From: an uncultured Gammaproteobacteria bacterium
Lineage (GTDB): Bacteria > Pseudomonadota > Gammaproteobacteria > GCA-002705445 > GCA-002716945
DNA: 40,645 nucleotides
Direction: 5' to 3'
NCBI GenBank assembly: GCA_902632305.1
Contig: CACPCG010000004.1
Location: 120,001-160,645 of the forward strand
In this document: piece after piece, positions 16,689-26,467 of the stretch
How positions within the stretch are numbered: the first letter of the stretch is position 1
Layout: the number at the start of each line of letters is the position of its first letter
The notes under the pieces: generated by a model
The model's database searches: none
Told to the model about the DNA's origin: nothing
The model's input: the letters and a program-made list of their open reading frames with translations, nothing else
Made by a program: the position numbers and the translations under genes

Positions 16689-18707
16689 ATGATTAATTTT
16701 GAACTATTACCGATTTTTCTTGGGCTTTTTGGGCTGATGACTGCCTATATATTATATAAGTTTGTTTTAACCTTCTCTGCTGGTGATGGAAAAATAGTAG
16801 AAATCTCAGATCAGATTCACCTTGGTGCAATGGCATTTATTCGAAAAGAATATTCTATCCTTCTTATATTTGCTCTAATACTCATTGCTGGAATATACTA
16901 TGGTCTGGGTCTGCCGAGCACTATCGCATTTATTGTGGGAGCTGTTTGCTCATCTGCTACAGGGTTCATTGGAATGTACACTGCGACAAAAGCAAATGTT
17001 AGAACTACAAATGCGGCCAACAAATCTGGGCTATCCGAAAGTTTAGTAATTGCATTTTTTGGTGGCTCAATTATGGGGCTTACTGTTGCCGCTATGGGTT
17101 TACTAGGACTAGGTATTCTGTATTTTCTTTACGGTGGCGATCCTAAAACAGCATCTGTAATACATGGTTTTGGAATGGGTGCATCTACTGTAGCTTTGTT
17201 TTCAAGAGTAGGTGGTGGCATTTTTACAAAATCGGCTGACGTTGGCGCGGATTTAGTTGGTAAAGTTGAAGCTGGTATTCCTGAAGATGACCCCCGAAAT
17301 CCTGGAGTTATTGCCGATAATGTAGGAGATAATGTGGGCGATGTAGCAGGAATGGGATCAGATATTTTTGAATCATATTGTGGCTCAATCATTGCATCAA
17401 TCGCAATCGCATCAACAATTAGTATTTCTGTTATTGAGATTTTAGGTTCTAGACAATCGCTAATGTTTCTTCCATTAGCGCTTGCATCACTTGGTTTGCT
17501 ATGTTCAATAGCGGGCATTCTAATTGTGAAAGTACTTGCAAAAACCACATCTACAGAAAAAATTAGCGGAGCTCTCAGAGGGGGGACATTCTCAGCAGCT
17601 ATAATTTTTATAGTAGCTTCGTATATACTCATTAGAGCGCTTGATTTAAATTCTCATATTTGGTTGGCAGTACTATCTGGAGCAGTTGGAGGAGTTGTGA
17701 TTGGTCTAGTGACAGAATACTATACAGGAGGCTCACCAGTTCGTAAGATTGCTGGTCAAGGGAAAACAGGGTCTGCAACAGTTATCACAACAGGTCTAGC
17801 AACAGGACTAGAGTCAGTGGTCATTCCAATAATTTCAATAGCGCTCATTATTTTCATATCAAATGAATTTGCTAATTTATATGGTGTTGGTATTGCAGCA
17901 GTCGGTATGCTAGCAACAGTTGGTATTACTATGGCAATTGATGCGTATGGTCCAGTAGCTGATAACGCTGGTGGAATTGCAGAAATGGCTGGTCTTGGAG
18001 AAGATACAAGAGAAATTACTGATAGTTTAGACGAGGTTGGGAATACTACTGCCGCAATTGGCAAAGGATTCGCTATAGGCGCTGCAGCTCTTGCAGCCTT
18101 AGCTATCATTACTGCATTCGTTCAAGAAGTTAATCATAATAGAGACGTCCCAATGCAATTATTACTAACAGATACGAATGTGTTAATAGGATTATTTATT
18201 GGCGGGATGATACCATTTTTAGTAGCTTCATTAACAATTACTGCAGTAGGCGACGCTGCTTTTGAAATGATCACGGAAATACGTAGGCAGTTCAAAGAAA
18301 TACCGGGATTGCTAGAGGGTACAGGACAACCAGATAATGGGAGATGTGTCGAAATAGCTACCACAGCAGCATTAAAAAAAATGATTTTACCAGGTGCAAT
18401 TGCAATATTTGCGCCGGTGATAATCGGCTTCAGTTTTGGCGCAGAGATGTTAGGCGGCCTTCTTGGTGGTGGATTATTAAGCTGTGTGTTGCTTGCTCTA
18501 ACAATGTCAAATGCTGGCGGGGCATGGGATAACGCAAAGAAATTTGTAGAGCAAGGAAATTTAGGTGGGAAAGGTTCAGATACCCACAAAGCTGCAGTTG
18601 TCGGTGATACTGTCGGCGATCCATTGAAAGATACATCTGGTCCATCAATGAATATTCTTATTAATGTCATGGCGATAGTTAGTCTAGTTATAGCACCACT
18701 ATTGTAA
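16689..18707 (+). CDS. hppA: Membrane-bound pyrophosphatase, probably K+-dependent
   Basis: 672 residues with about 16 membrane helices. Pyrophosphate site motifs include [20 protein letters not shown] (about 210-229) and [16 protein letters not shown]. In the segment [11 protein letters not shown] the residue after GNTT is Ala (residue 455) and Gly is at 458, the pattern of K+-stimulated enzymes; K+-independent forms carry Lys there. The pumped ion (H+ or Na+) cannot be settled by eye. It couples PPi hydrolysis to ion export across the inner membrane. A GAGG site lies about 7 nt upstream of the ATG. Followed by adk after 15 nt. Confidence 0.96.
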   Translation: MINFELLPIFLGLFGLMTAYILYKFVLTFSAGDGKIVEISDQIHLGAMAFIRKEYSILLIFALILIAGIYYGLGLPSTIAFIVGAVCSSATGFIGMYTATKANVRTTNAANKSGLSESLVIAFFGGSIMGLTVAAMGLLGLGILYFLYGGDPKTASVIHGFGMGASTVALFSRVGGGIFTKSADVGADLVGKVEAGIPEDDPRNPGVIADNVGDNVGDVAGMGSDIFESYCGSIIASIAIASTISISVIEILGSRQSLMFLPLALASLGLLCSIAGILIVKVLAKTTSTEKISGALRGGTFSAAIIFIVASYILIRALDLNSHIWLAVLSGAVGGVVIGLVTEYYTGGSPVRKIAGQGKTGSATVITTGLATGLESVVIPIISIALIIFISNEFANLYGVGIAAVGMLATVGITMAIDAYGPVADNAGGIAEMAGLGEDTREITDSLDEVGNTTAAIGKGFAIGAAALAALAIITAFVQEVNHNRDVPMQLLLTDTNVLIGLFIGGMIPFLVASLTITAVGDAAFEMITEIRRQFKEIPGLLEGTGQPDNGRCVEIATTAALKKMILPGAIAIFAPVIIGFSFGAEMLGGLLGGGLLSCVLLALTMSNAGGAWDNAKKFVEQGNLGGKGSDTHKAAVVGDTVGDPLKDTSGPSMNILINVMAIVSLVIAPLL

Positions 18708-18722
18708 AGTTAGGAGGGGGAG

Positions 18723-19367
18723 ATGAAAATATTATTTCTTGGAGCACCAGGTTGTGGAAAAGGCACACAATCTAAAATCCTTATTGGGAAATTCGGTATA
18801 CCGCAAATATCCACCGGTGATTTATTAAGAGAAGAAATGAAATCTGGTAGCGACTTAGGCTTAGAAATCAAAACAATCATGTCTAAAGGGGATTTTGTTG
18901 ATGATAAACTTGTTCTCTCTTTAGTTTCAAAAAAAATTGATAGTAATGAGTGTGAAAATGGTTTCATCCTTGATGGTTATCCAAGAAATCTCGAACAGGC
19001 TAAAAACTTAGATAATCTTTTAAGTGCAAAGAAAATCCAATTAGATTTTGTATTTTTAATCGATGTTCCGGATGAAGTATTAATTGAACGATGCACTGGA
19101 AGGTTACTTTGTAACGGTTGTGGTTATATAGGGAATAAAGACAGAGGTGAAAATCCAAATGACAATTGTCCAAAATGCTCCAAAGGAGCATTATACCAAC
19201 GTGATGATGATAAACCTGAAACAGTGAGGAACAGGCTACAAGTTTATAAACAACAAACTTCCCCAGTAATTAATTTCTATTCAGATAAGGGTGTTCTCCA
19301 GAAGTTAGTCGGGGGTAATGATCCTGGCAAATTGTCCGAAAAAATTAGTCAAATTTTAGATATATAA
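18723..19367 (+). CDS. adk: Adenylate kinase with zinc-type LID
   Basis: 214 residues, normal length. The P-loop is GAPGCGKGTQ (residues 8-17) and the AMP site DGYPRN near 84. The LID carries four cysteines, C130-x2-C133 and C149-x2-C152, the zinc-binding form common in Gram-positive bacteria; enteric gammaproteobacterial Adk uses a hydrogen-bond network without zinc. It interconverts ATP, ADP and AMP in the cytoplasm. A strong AGGAGGGGG ribosome binding site precedes the ATG. Coupling with hppA makes sense because both act on products of biosynthetic ATP cleavage. Confidence 0.97.
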   Translation: MKILFLGAPGCGKGTQSKILIGKFGIPQISTGDLLREEMKSGSDLGLEIKTIMSKGDFVDDKLVLSLVSKKIDSNECENGFILDGYPRNLEQAKNLDNLLSAKKIQLDFVFLIDVPDEVLIERCTGRLLCNGCGYIGNKDRGENPNDNCPKCSKGALYQRDDDKPETVRNRLQVYKQQTSPVINFYSDKGVLQKLVGGNDPGKLSEKISQILDI

Positions 19368-19431
19368 ATTAAAGAAGCTTTGAAAAATCACCATTTCTGA
19401 TAATATTTATATGTTGGGTTAATATACATCT

Positions 19432-22143
19432 ATGTCTTTTCTGAAAAATATATTTTTTGTTGGCATGCTTACTTCCACTCATCTAGTAAGTGCCAGTTGG
19501 TTGCCGTCCTTCTCAAATGATGGAATTCTTGAATTCATGGAGAACGGGCCGTCATGGGTACCAAAACCATACAAAATACCAATTTCTCAAGGTAGTTTAC
19601 TTAAGAATGAGAACCTATCACGCTTAAGTGTTGGGCTTAGTAAAGATCAAGTAAAGTTCTTACTTGGAACTCCATCTATAATTGACACATTCCATAGTGA
19701 TAGATGGGATTATGTGTTTTATGATAGAAATACAAAAAATGATGAGATAAAAAAAATATCAATAATCTTTGTTAATGAGAAACTAAGAGAAATAAATATA
19801 GGTGATGAAGATATAACTGATTTGGAAATGTTATCTGATAATAATTACTTAAAAAATGCCCCAGTACAATTAATACCTAAAGATAAGATTATACAAGAAT
19901 TAATTGTAGCGAAAAGAGCAGATTACTTAACCATGAGAAGTTCTAATAATCTTCCTGTTTGTATAGATGATGAATTTGAAAATTATGAATCTCAAAAAAC
20001 ACTTGTTCAAGCAGATGAGGATACGTTAGAGGTCAGATCTGATGAACAAAATCAAGATGAAGACGGAATTTTTATAGCAAAAGGTAATGTTGAAATTGAA
20101 CGAATAAATGATTTGGTCAAAGCTGACGAGGCTAAATATAATGCTGACACTGGGCTTCTTTATACAGAAGGTAACGTCAAATACTTGTCAGAGGATTTAA
20201 CTTTGTATGCAGAAGAAGGTGGTTACAATAGTCAAAACGATACCGTCAACTTTTCTTCTACTCAGTATTTTTTTCCTGAGCAAAAAAAACCAGGAAAAGG
20301 TAAAGCAGAGGAGATTTTCATAGACGATGATGGGATTATTTATCTAACACCCAGTAGTTACACTACATGTGCTTTGAACAACCCAGATTGGGAATTATCA
20401 TCCTCGAAAACGATTTTATACAGAGAAGATGACAGAGGTCATGCGTATAATATGTTTCTAAAGTACAAGGGTGTTCCTATCCTATATTCACCTTTTGTAA
20501 GCTTCCCACTTAGTAGAGAGAGACACTCTGGTTTTCTACTTCCATCAGTAGGTAGTTCAGGTGAAAGCGGATCAGTAGTCTCAACGCCCTACTATTTTAA
20601 TATCGCTGAAAACTTAGATTTAACTATTAAACCAACTAACTTCTCAGGAAGGGGTCTGATGATGGAGGGTGAGCTCAGATATAAGACAGGTAATAGCAAT
20701 ACTGTCATTGAGATGGCAAATCTCAAGAAAGATGATGTATATGGGAAAGGCAGACACGCCTACTTCATTAGGGATGATAGAATCTTCAGTAGCACACTGA
20801 AACAAGTTGATGATAAATGGGTAGGGACGGAAGTTACCTCTTCAATTAACGTCGGTGGTATATCTGACATAAATTATTTTGATGATTTTAGTAATTCTGT
20901 GTCAAGAGTTGGAAGAACACATATTACTAGAGATATTAAAATTAGTAGAATCGATTATAATGAATTTGGCTATTTCTCATCCTCAATCGGTGCTACTGAT
21001 TACCAGCTTGCTAAAAGTGGACTGAATGAACAGTACAGCGTCCTACCAAGGATTAAGCTGAATTACACAAGTCCTAGAAAGAATAAACAAATCAATTATA
21101 ACTTTGAAGGTGAGATTGCAAAATTCGATCATACTATGCCAAACAAAGCTACAGGCACAAGAACGATTCTTTACCCATCGATAGAGTATCCTGTTTCTCA
21201 TCCGGGATGGGAAATTAATTCTAAATTAGGAATTCGTCACAGCGACTATCGATTAAATGCAAATCTCTCAGGTTTTGATAAAGAAGAGATCTCTAAAACT
21301 TTTCCAATTTTAAGCTTAAGGGGAAAAATGATTTTTGAGAAAATGACAACAAATAACATTTTACAAACTTTAGAACCTGAAATGTTTTACCTATATGTGC
21401 CTGCAGGTAATCAAAGTGACATTCCTATATTTGATTCAGGTGACATTGATTTTAAATACAATTTGTTCTCAGAAAATAAATTTTATGGCCATGATAGAAT
21501 TAATGATACAAATCAAATCACACTAGCCCTTTCCTCTAGCATGATTAACACATCAACTGGTACTGAAGTAATAAGAGGTACAATAGGACAAATATTTTAT
21601 TTAAAAGATAGGTCAGTAAACCTCAACAACAGTGAGACAGATACTAAAGGCGCATCGAATATAATGGGGTTAGTTAATGCTAAGTTTAATGATTATTGGA
21701 GGCTTACTGGTTACACTGAATATGACCCATACGAAAACAATGGTGCAAAAAATCAAATCAGACTCTCTTATAAACGTCCCTATGGAAAACAGAATCAAAT
21801 ATTTAATACTAGTTATAGATTTAGTCGCGGTAGCCAAGAAGAAATAGATTTTTCAGCAGTTGTTCCAGTTAATAATAGATTTTCTCTTGTAGGAAAAATT
21901 AATTACTCATTTAATAACCGTCGGAGTGAGAGTGAGGACGTACTAGAGAAAATGATTGGAGTAGAGTACGAGAGTTGCTGTTATGGTATTAAAATAGTTG
22001 CAAGAGAATTTTGGAATGGAACAAAAACTGATGATGTGCTTTATTTTGAATTCTTACCAAAAGGCATTGCTACATCAGATAATACGACTGCAGAACTTCT
22101 TCGAGAGGGAATTCTGGGTTATCAGGATAAATTTGATTATTAA
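19432..22143 (+). CDS. lptD: LptD LPS-assembly protein with fused N-terminal BamE-like domain
   Basis: 903 residues, about 120 longer than E. coli LptD. A signal peptide (1-20, no lipobox) is followed at residues 44-126 by a BamE/SmpA/OmlA domain: PYKIPISQGSLL, LSVGLSKDQVKFLLGTPSI and DTFHSDRWDYVFY are classic BamE blocks. A linker to about 195 contains Cys177; then the OstA/LptA-like jellyroll (about 195-300), Cys313, and the 26-strand-type barrel. The late CC pair at 849-850 (YESCCYGI) completes the four cysteines whose disulfides activate LptD. The frame is uninterrupted across the join. It heads an operon with surA, the chaperone that folds it. The fused BamE would be held at the outer membrane by the barrel instead of by lipid. 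Confidence 0.93.
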   Translation: MSFLKNIFFVGMLTSTHLVSASWLPSFSNDGILEFMENGPSWVPKPYKIPISQGSLLKNENLSRLSVGLSKDQVKFLLGTPSIIDTFHSDRWDYVFYDRNTKNDEIKKISIIFVNEKLREINIGDEDITDLEMLSDNNYLKNAPVQLIPKDKIIQELIVAKRADYLTMRSSNNLPVCIDDEFENYESQKTLVQADEDTLEVRSDEQNQDEDGIFIAKGNVEIERINDLVKADEAKYNADTGLLYTEGNVKYLSEDLTLYAEEGGYNSQNDTVNFSSTQYFFPEQKKPGKGKAEEIFIDDDGIIYLTPSSYTTCALNNPDWELSSSKTILYREDDRGHAYNMFLKYKGVPILYSPFVSFPLSRERHSGFLLPSVGSSGESGSVVSTPYYFNIAENLDLTIKPTNFSGRGLMMEGELRYKTGNSNTVIEMANLKKDDVYGKGRHAYFIRDDRIFSSTLKQVDDKWVGTEVTSSINVGGISDINYFDDFSNSVSRVGRTHITRDIKISRIDYNEFGYFSSSIGATDYQLAKSGLNEQYSVLPRIKLNYTSPRKNKQINYNFEGEIAKFDHTMPNKATGTRTILYPSIEYPVSHPGWEINSKLGIRHSDYRLNANLSGFDKEEISKTFPILSLRGKMIFEKMTTNNILQTLEPEMFYLYVPAGNQSDIPIFDSGDIDFKYNLFSENKFYGHDRINDTNQITLALSSSMINTSTGTEVIRGTIGQIFYLKDRSVNLNNSETDTKGASNIMGLVNAKFNDYWRLTGYTEYDPYENNGAKNQIRLSYKRPYGKQNQIFNTSYRFSRGSQEEIDFSAVVPVNNRFSLVGKINYSFNNRRSESEDVLEKMIGVEYESCCYGIKIVAREFWNGTKTDDVLYFEFLPKGIATSDNTTAELLREGILGYQDKFDY

Positions 22144-22144
22144 G

Positions 22145-23395
22145 ATGATTAGGTCAATACCAACGATATTTAGTATTTGTCTGTTATTCACGCCGGTAGA
22201 ATCCTTTGGCTTAGATGATAGAATAATAGTAATAGTAAATGATAAGGTTATTCTCAAATCTGAAATTCAAAATGCTATTGATAGTCTGTCTGACGATGAA
22301 ATCACAAGAGATTTTAGTACATTATCAGAAAGAGAAATTATAAGTAAAATTATTGATAGGATGATTGATAAAAATCTACTACTTCAGGCTGCAAAAAGAT
22401 TTGATATAGAAATCTCAGATATTGCCTTAGAAAACAAATTAATTGAAATAGCTACATCGCAAGGACTCACACTAAATGAAATGAGAAATCAAATATTATC
22501 AAATGGAGACGACTATCAAAGATATGTTCAGGAACTTAAAGATCAGATGACTGTAGATGCACTTTTCGTGACTCAATTTTACTCGAGAGCAAATGTTACT
22601 GAAGAAGAAGTGGATAGTTTTATGAGGAGAGAAAAAATATACGAACAGGGAAATATCAAGTACGAGCTTATTGAATTCGTTCTAGTTGATGACGAAAAAA
22701 AAATTAGTAAAGATTTAATCAATCAACTTTATATAGAAGCATCTGAAACTAGTTTCATCGAAGTTAAAGAAAAATATAGAGATTATGACATTAATGTCCG
22801 AAATATCGGTGAGATTGAGATGACAAGTCTGCCAGCTCTGTATATTGATGCTCTTCGTGGTAAAAATAATGGGGAATATACAGACCTTATTGAAAGCTCA
22901 AAAGGTTATCACATACTCAAAGTATTATCTGCAAAAAATAAAGAAGTGGCATATATAGATGAGTACAAAGTGAGGCATATCCTTATAAAACCAGATCCAA
23001 TGACATCTGAAAAAGATATTAAAGAAAAATTATTTGAAATACGAAATGAAATAACGAGTATTGAAGTCTTTGCACAGAAAGCTAAAGAGTATTCATCCGA
23101 TCTTGCGTCGGCATTTAATGGTGGAGATTTAAACTGGCAACGATCTAAAAATTTGGTGCCAGAATTTGCTGTTGTAATGGAAAAAACTCCCATTGGTACT
23201 GTCAGTGACCCTTTCCCATCAAAATTTGGTTGGCATATCCTATATGTTGAGAACAAGAGAACAATTAACGATGCAAAGTCAATAATTCGAAAAAATGTAG
23301 CTAATGCAATTAGAGCAGATAAAGCAAAAAGAGAGCGTGAAGACTGGAAAGCATCTTTAAAAGATCAAGCGTTTATTGAAATCAAGGATTTTTAA
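22145..23395 (+). CDS. surA: Periplasmic chaperone/peptidyl-prolyl isomerase SurA
   Basis: 416 residues from ATG 22145, which is 1 nt after the lptD stop and starts a signal peptide (MIRSIPTIFSICLLF ... SFG); an extended frame reaching back into lptD is a shadow. The N-terminal chaperone domain contains DDRIIVIVNDKVILKSEI. The first parvulin domain (about 170-275) is divergent; the second (VRHILIKPD onwards, with FNGGDLNWQ and PFPSKFGWHILYVE) looks intact. SurA escorts outer-membrane proteins, including LptD, to the BAM complex. Confidence 0.96.
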   Translation: MIRSIPTIFSICLLFTPVESFGLDDRIIVIVNDKVILKSEIQNAIDSLSDDEITRDFSTLSEREIISKIIDRMIDKNLLLQAAKRFDIEISDIALENKLIEIATSQGLTLNEMRNQILSNGDDYQRYVQELKDQMTVDALFVTQFYSRANVTEEEVDSFMRREKIYEQGNIKYELIEFVLVDDEKKISKDLINQLYIEASETSFIEVKEKYRDYDINVRNIGEIEMTSLPALYIDALRGKNNGEYTDLIESSKGYHILKVLSAKNKEVAYIDEYKVRHILIKPDPMTSEKDIKEKLFEIRNEITSIEVFAQKAKEYSSDLASAFNGGDLNWQRSKNLVPEFAVVMEKTPIGTVSDPFPSKFGWHILYVENKRTINDAKSIIRKNVANAIRADKAKREREDWKASLKDQAFIEIKDF

Positions 23396-23396
23396 A

Positions 23397-24368
23397 TTGA
23401 AAAAAATATTGATAACTTTAGGCGACCCTGCAGGTATAGGACCAGATCTGGGAGTAATGCTCGCCGAAAAAAACTTAGATAAGACTACTATAATAGTTGC
23501 GGATCCTGATTTACTTATCAATAGTTCTAAAGTATTAAAAAAAAGAATCGATATCAATATCCTAGATAATATTCTATCAAAGACTAAATCTGGTAAAGGG
23601 GTAATTAATATTTTACCGGTGAAATTAAATGTTAAAAATAAACCTGGTGTTTACAACAGTAAAAACGCCGAGTACGTAATTAAAACTATCAAACTAGCTG
23701 CAGAACTTTGTAAAGGCAAACTTGCAAATGCTATGGTTACAGGGCCTATAAGTAAATCTATACTCTGCAAAGGTGGTTTTAAAATTTCTGGTCACACTGA
23801 ATATCTAGCGGAATTATGTAATTGTAAGTCCGTTATGATGCTCATGAATAAAAAAATGAAAGTTGCATTACATACCACTCATTTACCTCTCGATCAGGTA
23901 TCAAAAACAATAACAAAAAAATCTATAAAACAAACTGTAAGAATTATTAATAATGACATGATAAATAAATTTAAAATCAAAAAACCTAAGATTCTAATTA
24001 CTGGTCTGAATCCACATGCAGGAGAAGACGGGATACTTGGTAGTCAAGAAGAAAAAGTATTAAAACCTGCTGTGAAAGACCTAAAATCTGATGATATAAA
24101 TATAGATGGTCCTGTTCCAGCAGATACTGCTTTCTTGAAAAAGAACATATCAAAGTATGATTTAATTCTAACGATGTATCATGATCAAGGTTTGCCAGTG
24201 ATAAAATTCGATAATTTTAAAACTACCGTTAATATTACACTTGGCTTGCCTATCGTTCGTGTTTCTGTCGATCATGGTACCGCACTAGACTTAGTTGGAA
24301 CTGGTAATGTTGATATTTCAAGTTTTACCGAGTCTATAAAAATTGCAAAAAGTTTAAGTTATGCATAA
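23397..24368 (+). CDS. pdxA: 4-hydroxythreonine-4-phosphate dehydrogenase
   Basis: About 323 residues, close to the family's usual 330. N-terminal ITLGDPAGIGPDL, metal histidine in KISGHTEYLAEL, GLNPHAGEDG, and TMYHDQGLPVIKF with the other metal ligands. It oxidises 4-phosphohydroxy-threonine in pyridoxal phosphate synthesis. No ATG is available: TTG at 23397, preceded by AAGGAT 8-9 nt upstream and 1 nt after the surA stop, is the best start; TTG 23376 is the alternative. Confidence 0.95.
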   Translation: MKKILITLGDPAGIGPDLGVMLAEKNLDKTTIIVADPDLLINSSKVLKKRIDINILDNILSKTKSGKGVINILPVKLNVKNKPGVYNSKNAEYVIKTIKLAAELCKGKLANAMVTGPISKSILCKGGFKISGHTEYLAELCNCKSVMMLMNKKMKVALHTTHLPLDQVSKTITKKSIKQTVRIINNDMINKFKIKKPKILITGLNPHAGEDGILGSQEEKVLKPAVKDLKSDDINIDGPVPADTAFLKKNISKYDLILTMYHDQGLPVIKFDNFKTTVNITLGLPIVRVSVDHGTALDLVGTGNVDISSFTESIKIAKSLSYA

Positions 24369-25125
24369 ATACAAAAAATCTCTAGGACAACATTTTATCC
24401 ATGATTCAAATATTATTGATAAAATTATTAAATATATAAAACCAAATGAATCAGATACATTTTTAGAAATCGGTCCTGGAGATGGTGCACTATCATTTCC
24501 GCTATCCACAATTGTTAAGAATCTGATTATGATTGAAAAAGATAGTTCTCTAATATCTAAACTTAATTTATTATTAAAATCATCAAAAAGTATAAAAATA
24601 ATTAACGGTGATATTCTTAAGATTAAAATAGAAGATTATTTGATTAACAATTTAAGAGTAGTAGGAAATCTTCCCTATAACATATCGACTGAGATATTAT
24701 TTAAATTCACTCACTTAGACATAACAGTTAAAGACTTACATTTTATGTTACAGAAAGAAGTAGTAGACAGAGTTGTGGCAAAGCCTAAAACTAAACAATA
24801 TGGAAGGTTAAGCATAATGTGTCAAACTTATTTCTCCGTAGAGAGTCTTTTTGATATTTCACCTAACGTATTTTTCCCAAAACCTAAAGTATGGTCTGCA
24901 TATATTAGACTCGTGCCTAAAAAAAATATATTTATGAGTAAAATTCATGAAAATAAGTTTAATTTTATTGTTAATGCTTCATTTATCTCTAGAAGAAAGA
25001 TGATTAAATCATCATTAAAAAATCTTGTAGATTTAAAAAAACTATCACATGTTATCGGTGATATTACCGTCAGACCCGAAGAACTTCATTCAGAGGATTT
25101 CATTGAGATAGCAAGACATGTTTAA
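24361..25125 (+). CDS. rsmA: 16S rRNA dimethyladenosine transferase
   Basis: 254 residues. SAM-binding motifs LGQHFIHDSNIIDKI and LEIGPGDGALSFPL (about 36-49), then NLPYNIST with the catalytic NLPY. It dimethylates two adjacent adenosines near the 3' end of 16S rRNA. The start ATG overlaps the pdxA stop as ATGCATAA. The partner genes apaG/apaH found after rsmA in many gammaproteobacteria are absent; a membrane methyltransferase follows. Confidence 0.96.
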   Translation: MHKYKKSLGQHFIHDSNIIDKIIKYIKPNESDTFLEIGPGDGALSFPLSTIVKNLIMIEKDSSLISKLNLLLKSSKSIKIINGDILKIKIEDYLINNLRVVGNLPYNISTEILFKFTHLDITVKDLHFMLQKEVVDRVVAKPKTKQYGRLSIMCQTYFSVESLFDISPNVFFPKPKVWSAYIRLVPKKNIFMSKIHENKFNFIVNASFISRRKMIKSSLKNLVDLKKLSHVIGDITVRPEELHSEDFIEIARHV

Positions 25126-25783
25126 AAAATGGATTATTTATCTAACTTTCTTTTATTCTATATATTCGTATGTTACTTTCTTTAGATGGTATCTTGGTGA
25201 TCAGCAGATGATAATCGAGGATTCTCTTTATCTATCACTTCATGCTTCTATCTCTCTGTTTATTTTTACTATCTTGATACATATTTTTTATCATTCAAAT
25301 GATGACGATGCTGCTCAAGTGATTTCTTTTCCGCCTATCATATTTCTTTTTTCAATGAATTCTGGTTTTTTCGTATCAACGGTAAATATGTATCACTTTC
25401 AATTTTATAGCGTACCAAAATATTTTGATTTTTTAAGGAATACAGAGATAGGTTTAATTATTATAATCTTTGCGATATTAATAATTTCTAGTGCTTTAAA
25501 AAACTTCAAAGAAAAATCGGAAGATCCAATGCCTACAACATCATCATCACTTATCATTTCAGACGGAATTTATAATTTTTCACGTAATCCAATGTATCTT
25601 GGGCTTTGTCTGCTTCAAGTAGGTATTGGTATGGCACTGAGCTTTACGCACATCATTATGTTCACACTCTTGACAATCGTTATATATAGATATGGAGTTA
25701 TCGATAAAGAAGAGCGCTACCTAGAGGAAAAATTTGGTGATAAATACATTTCATATAAAAATAAAACAAGAAGATGGCTATAA
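25118..25783 (+). CDS. Isoprenylcysteine/phospholipid-type membrane methyltransferase
   Basis: 221 residues with about five or six hydrophobic segments. The C-terminal block FSRNPMYLGLCLLQVGIGMAL ... EERYLEEKFGDKYISYKNKTRRWL is the signature of the ICMT/PEMT family of integral membrane SAM-dependent methyltransferases. The N-terminal half is hydrophobic and not conserved enough to tell the substrate. The ATG overlaps the rsmA stop (ATGTTTAA). Substrate unknown; steroid-reductase-like fold members are another possibility. Confidence 0.75.
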   Translation: MFKKWIIYLTFFYSIYSYVTFFRWYLGDQQMIIEDSLYLSLHASISLFIFTILIHIFYHSNDDDAAQVISFPPIIFLFSMNSGFFVSTVNMYHFQFYSVPKYFDFLRNTEIGLIIIIFAILIISSALKNFKEKSEDPMPTTSSSLIISDGIYNFSRNPMYLGLCLLQVGIGMALSFTHIIMFTLLTIVIYRYGVIDKEERYLEEKFGDKYISYKNKTRRWL

Positions 25784-25826
25784 ATCGTATTGATTTATAG
25801 TTCTGATAATAGATAATATCAATGTT

Positions 25827-26003
25827 ATGGATGATTACTTACTAGAAATTCTGAGATGTCCAAAATCCGGTGGTAAACTAAAAATTGATAAAGATAAAAA
25901 AGAGTTAATTTGTCTTGAATCGAAACTTGCATACCCTATTGTTGATGACATCCCTATAATGTTGCTTGAGAAAGCACGAAAACTTGGAGATGATGAACTA
26001 TGA
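25827..26003 (+). CDS. ycaR: Trm112/YcaR family protein
   Basis: 58 residues: MDDYLLEILRCPKSGGKLK ... LAYPIVDDIPIMLLEKAR matches E. coli YcaR along its length. The zinc-ribbon CPxC is reduced to CPKS, so the second cysteine of the first pair is lost. Trm112 proteins activate methyltransferases in eukaryotes and archaea; the bacterial role is unclear, which makes the methyltransferase just upstream worth noting. The stop overlaps the bcp start as ATGA. No clear ribosome binding site; an ATG at 25822 is in another frame. Confidence 0.85.
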   Translation: MDDYLLEILRCPKSGGKLKIDKDKKELICLESKLAYPIVDDIPIMLLEKARKLGDDEL

Positions 26004-26467
26004 AAATAAAACTAGGAACTAAAGTCAAGAATTTTGAGATAACAGCGACAGATAATAAACTCAAAAAGTTATCGGATTTACTAAAAAAGAATCTAATCGT
26101 GTATTTTTATCCTAAAGATATGACTCCGGGCTGTACAACTGAAAGCATAGAGTTTAACGAGAATATTACAAAAATTAGAAGAGCTGGATGGGAAGTAGTT
26201 GGTATATCTAGAGATTCAATCAAATCACATGAAAAATTTATTGATAAACATAATTTCAAATTTCCGCTTATTTCAGATTCAGATGAGAAAATATGCAAAA
26301 TATTTGATGTTATAAAAGAGAAAAGTTTGTATGGTAGAAAATACATGGGTATAGATAGAAGCACATTTCTCATAAATAAGAAATCTGAAATAGTTGGTAT
26401 ATGGACCAATGTTAAAGTTAAAGGTCATGTAGATGAAGTTTGTGAAAAACTCAAAGAGTTAAAATGA
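26000..26467 (+). CDS. bcp: Thioredoxin-dependent peroxiredoxin, Bcp/PrxQ type
   Basis: 155 residues. The active-site segment YFYPKDMTPGCTTESIEF (about 36-52) carries the peroxidatic cysteine; the resolving cysteine that E. coli Bcp has five residues later is isoleucine here, so this is a one-Cys type or uses another thiol. STFLINKKSEIVGIW is the usual C-terminal strand. It reduces peroxides in the cytoplasm. Overlaps its neighbours on both sides by 4 nt (ATGA). Confidence 0.93.
   Translation: MKIKLGTKVKNFEITATDNKLKKLSDLLKKNLIVYFYPKDMTPGCTTESIEFNENITKIRRAGWEVVGISRDSIKSHEKFIDKHNFKFPLISDSDEKICKIFDVIKEKSLYGRKYMGIDRSTFLINKKSEIVGIWTNVKVKGHVDEVCEKLKELK

Noticed and set aside
17129-17632. Long antisense open frame (167 aa) inside hppA
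   Set aside because: It mirrors the codon pattern of hppA on the opposite strand, has no plausible domain and no ribosome binding site; the plus-strand pyrophosphatase explains the region fully.
18134-18670. Second long antisense frame (178 aa) under the end of hppA
   Set aside because: Same reason: proline/isoleucine-rich shadow of a conserved membrane protein gene.
19380-19406. TTGAAA / TAATAT pair as an lptD promoter
   Set aside because: Spacer of 15 nt and AT-rich context make it unreliable; no sigma-E-type elements were seen either.
21998-22144. 49-residue N-terminal extension of SurA overlapping lptD
   Set aside because: The extension is the lptD tail read out of frame; a signal peptide starts at ATG 22145.
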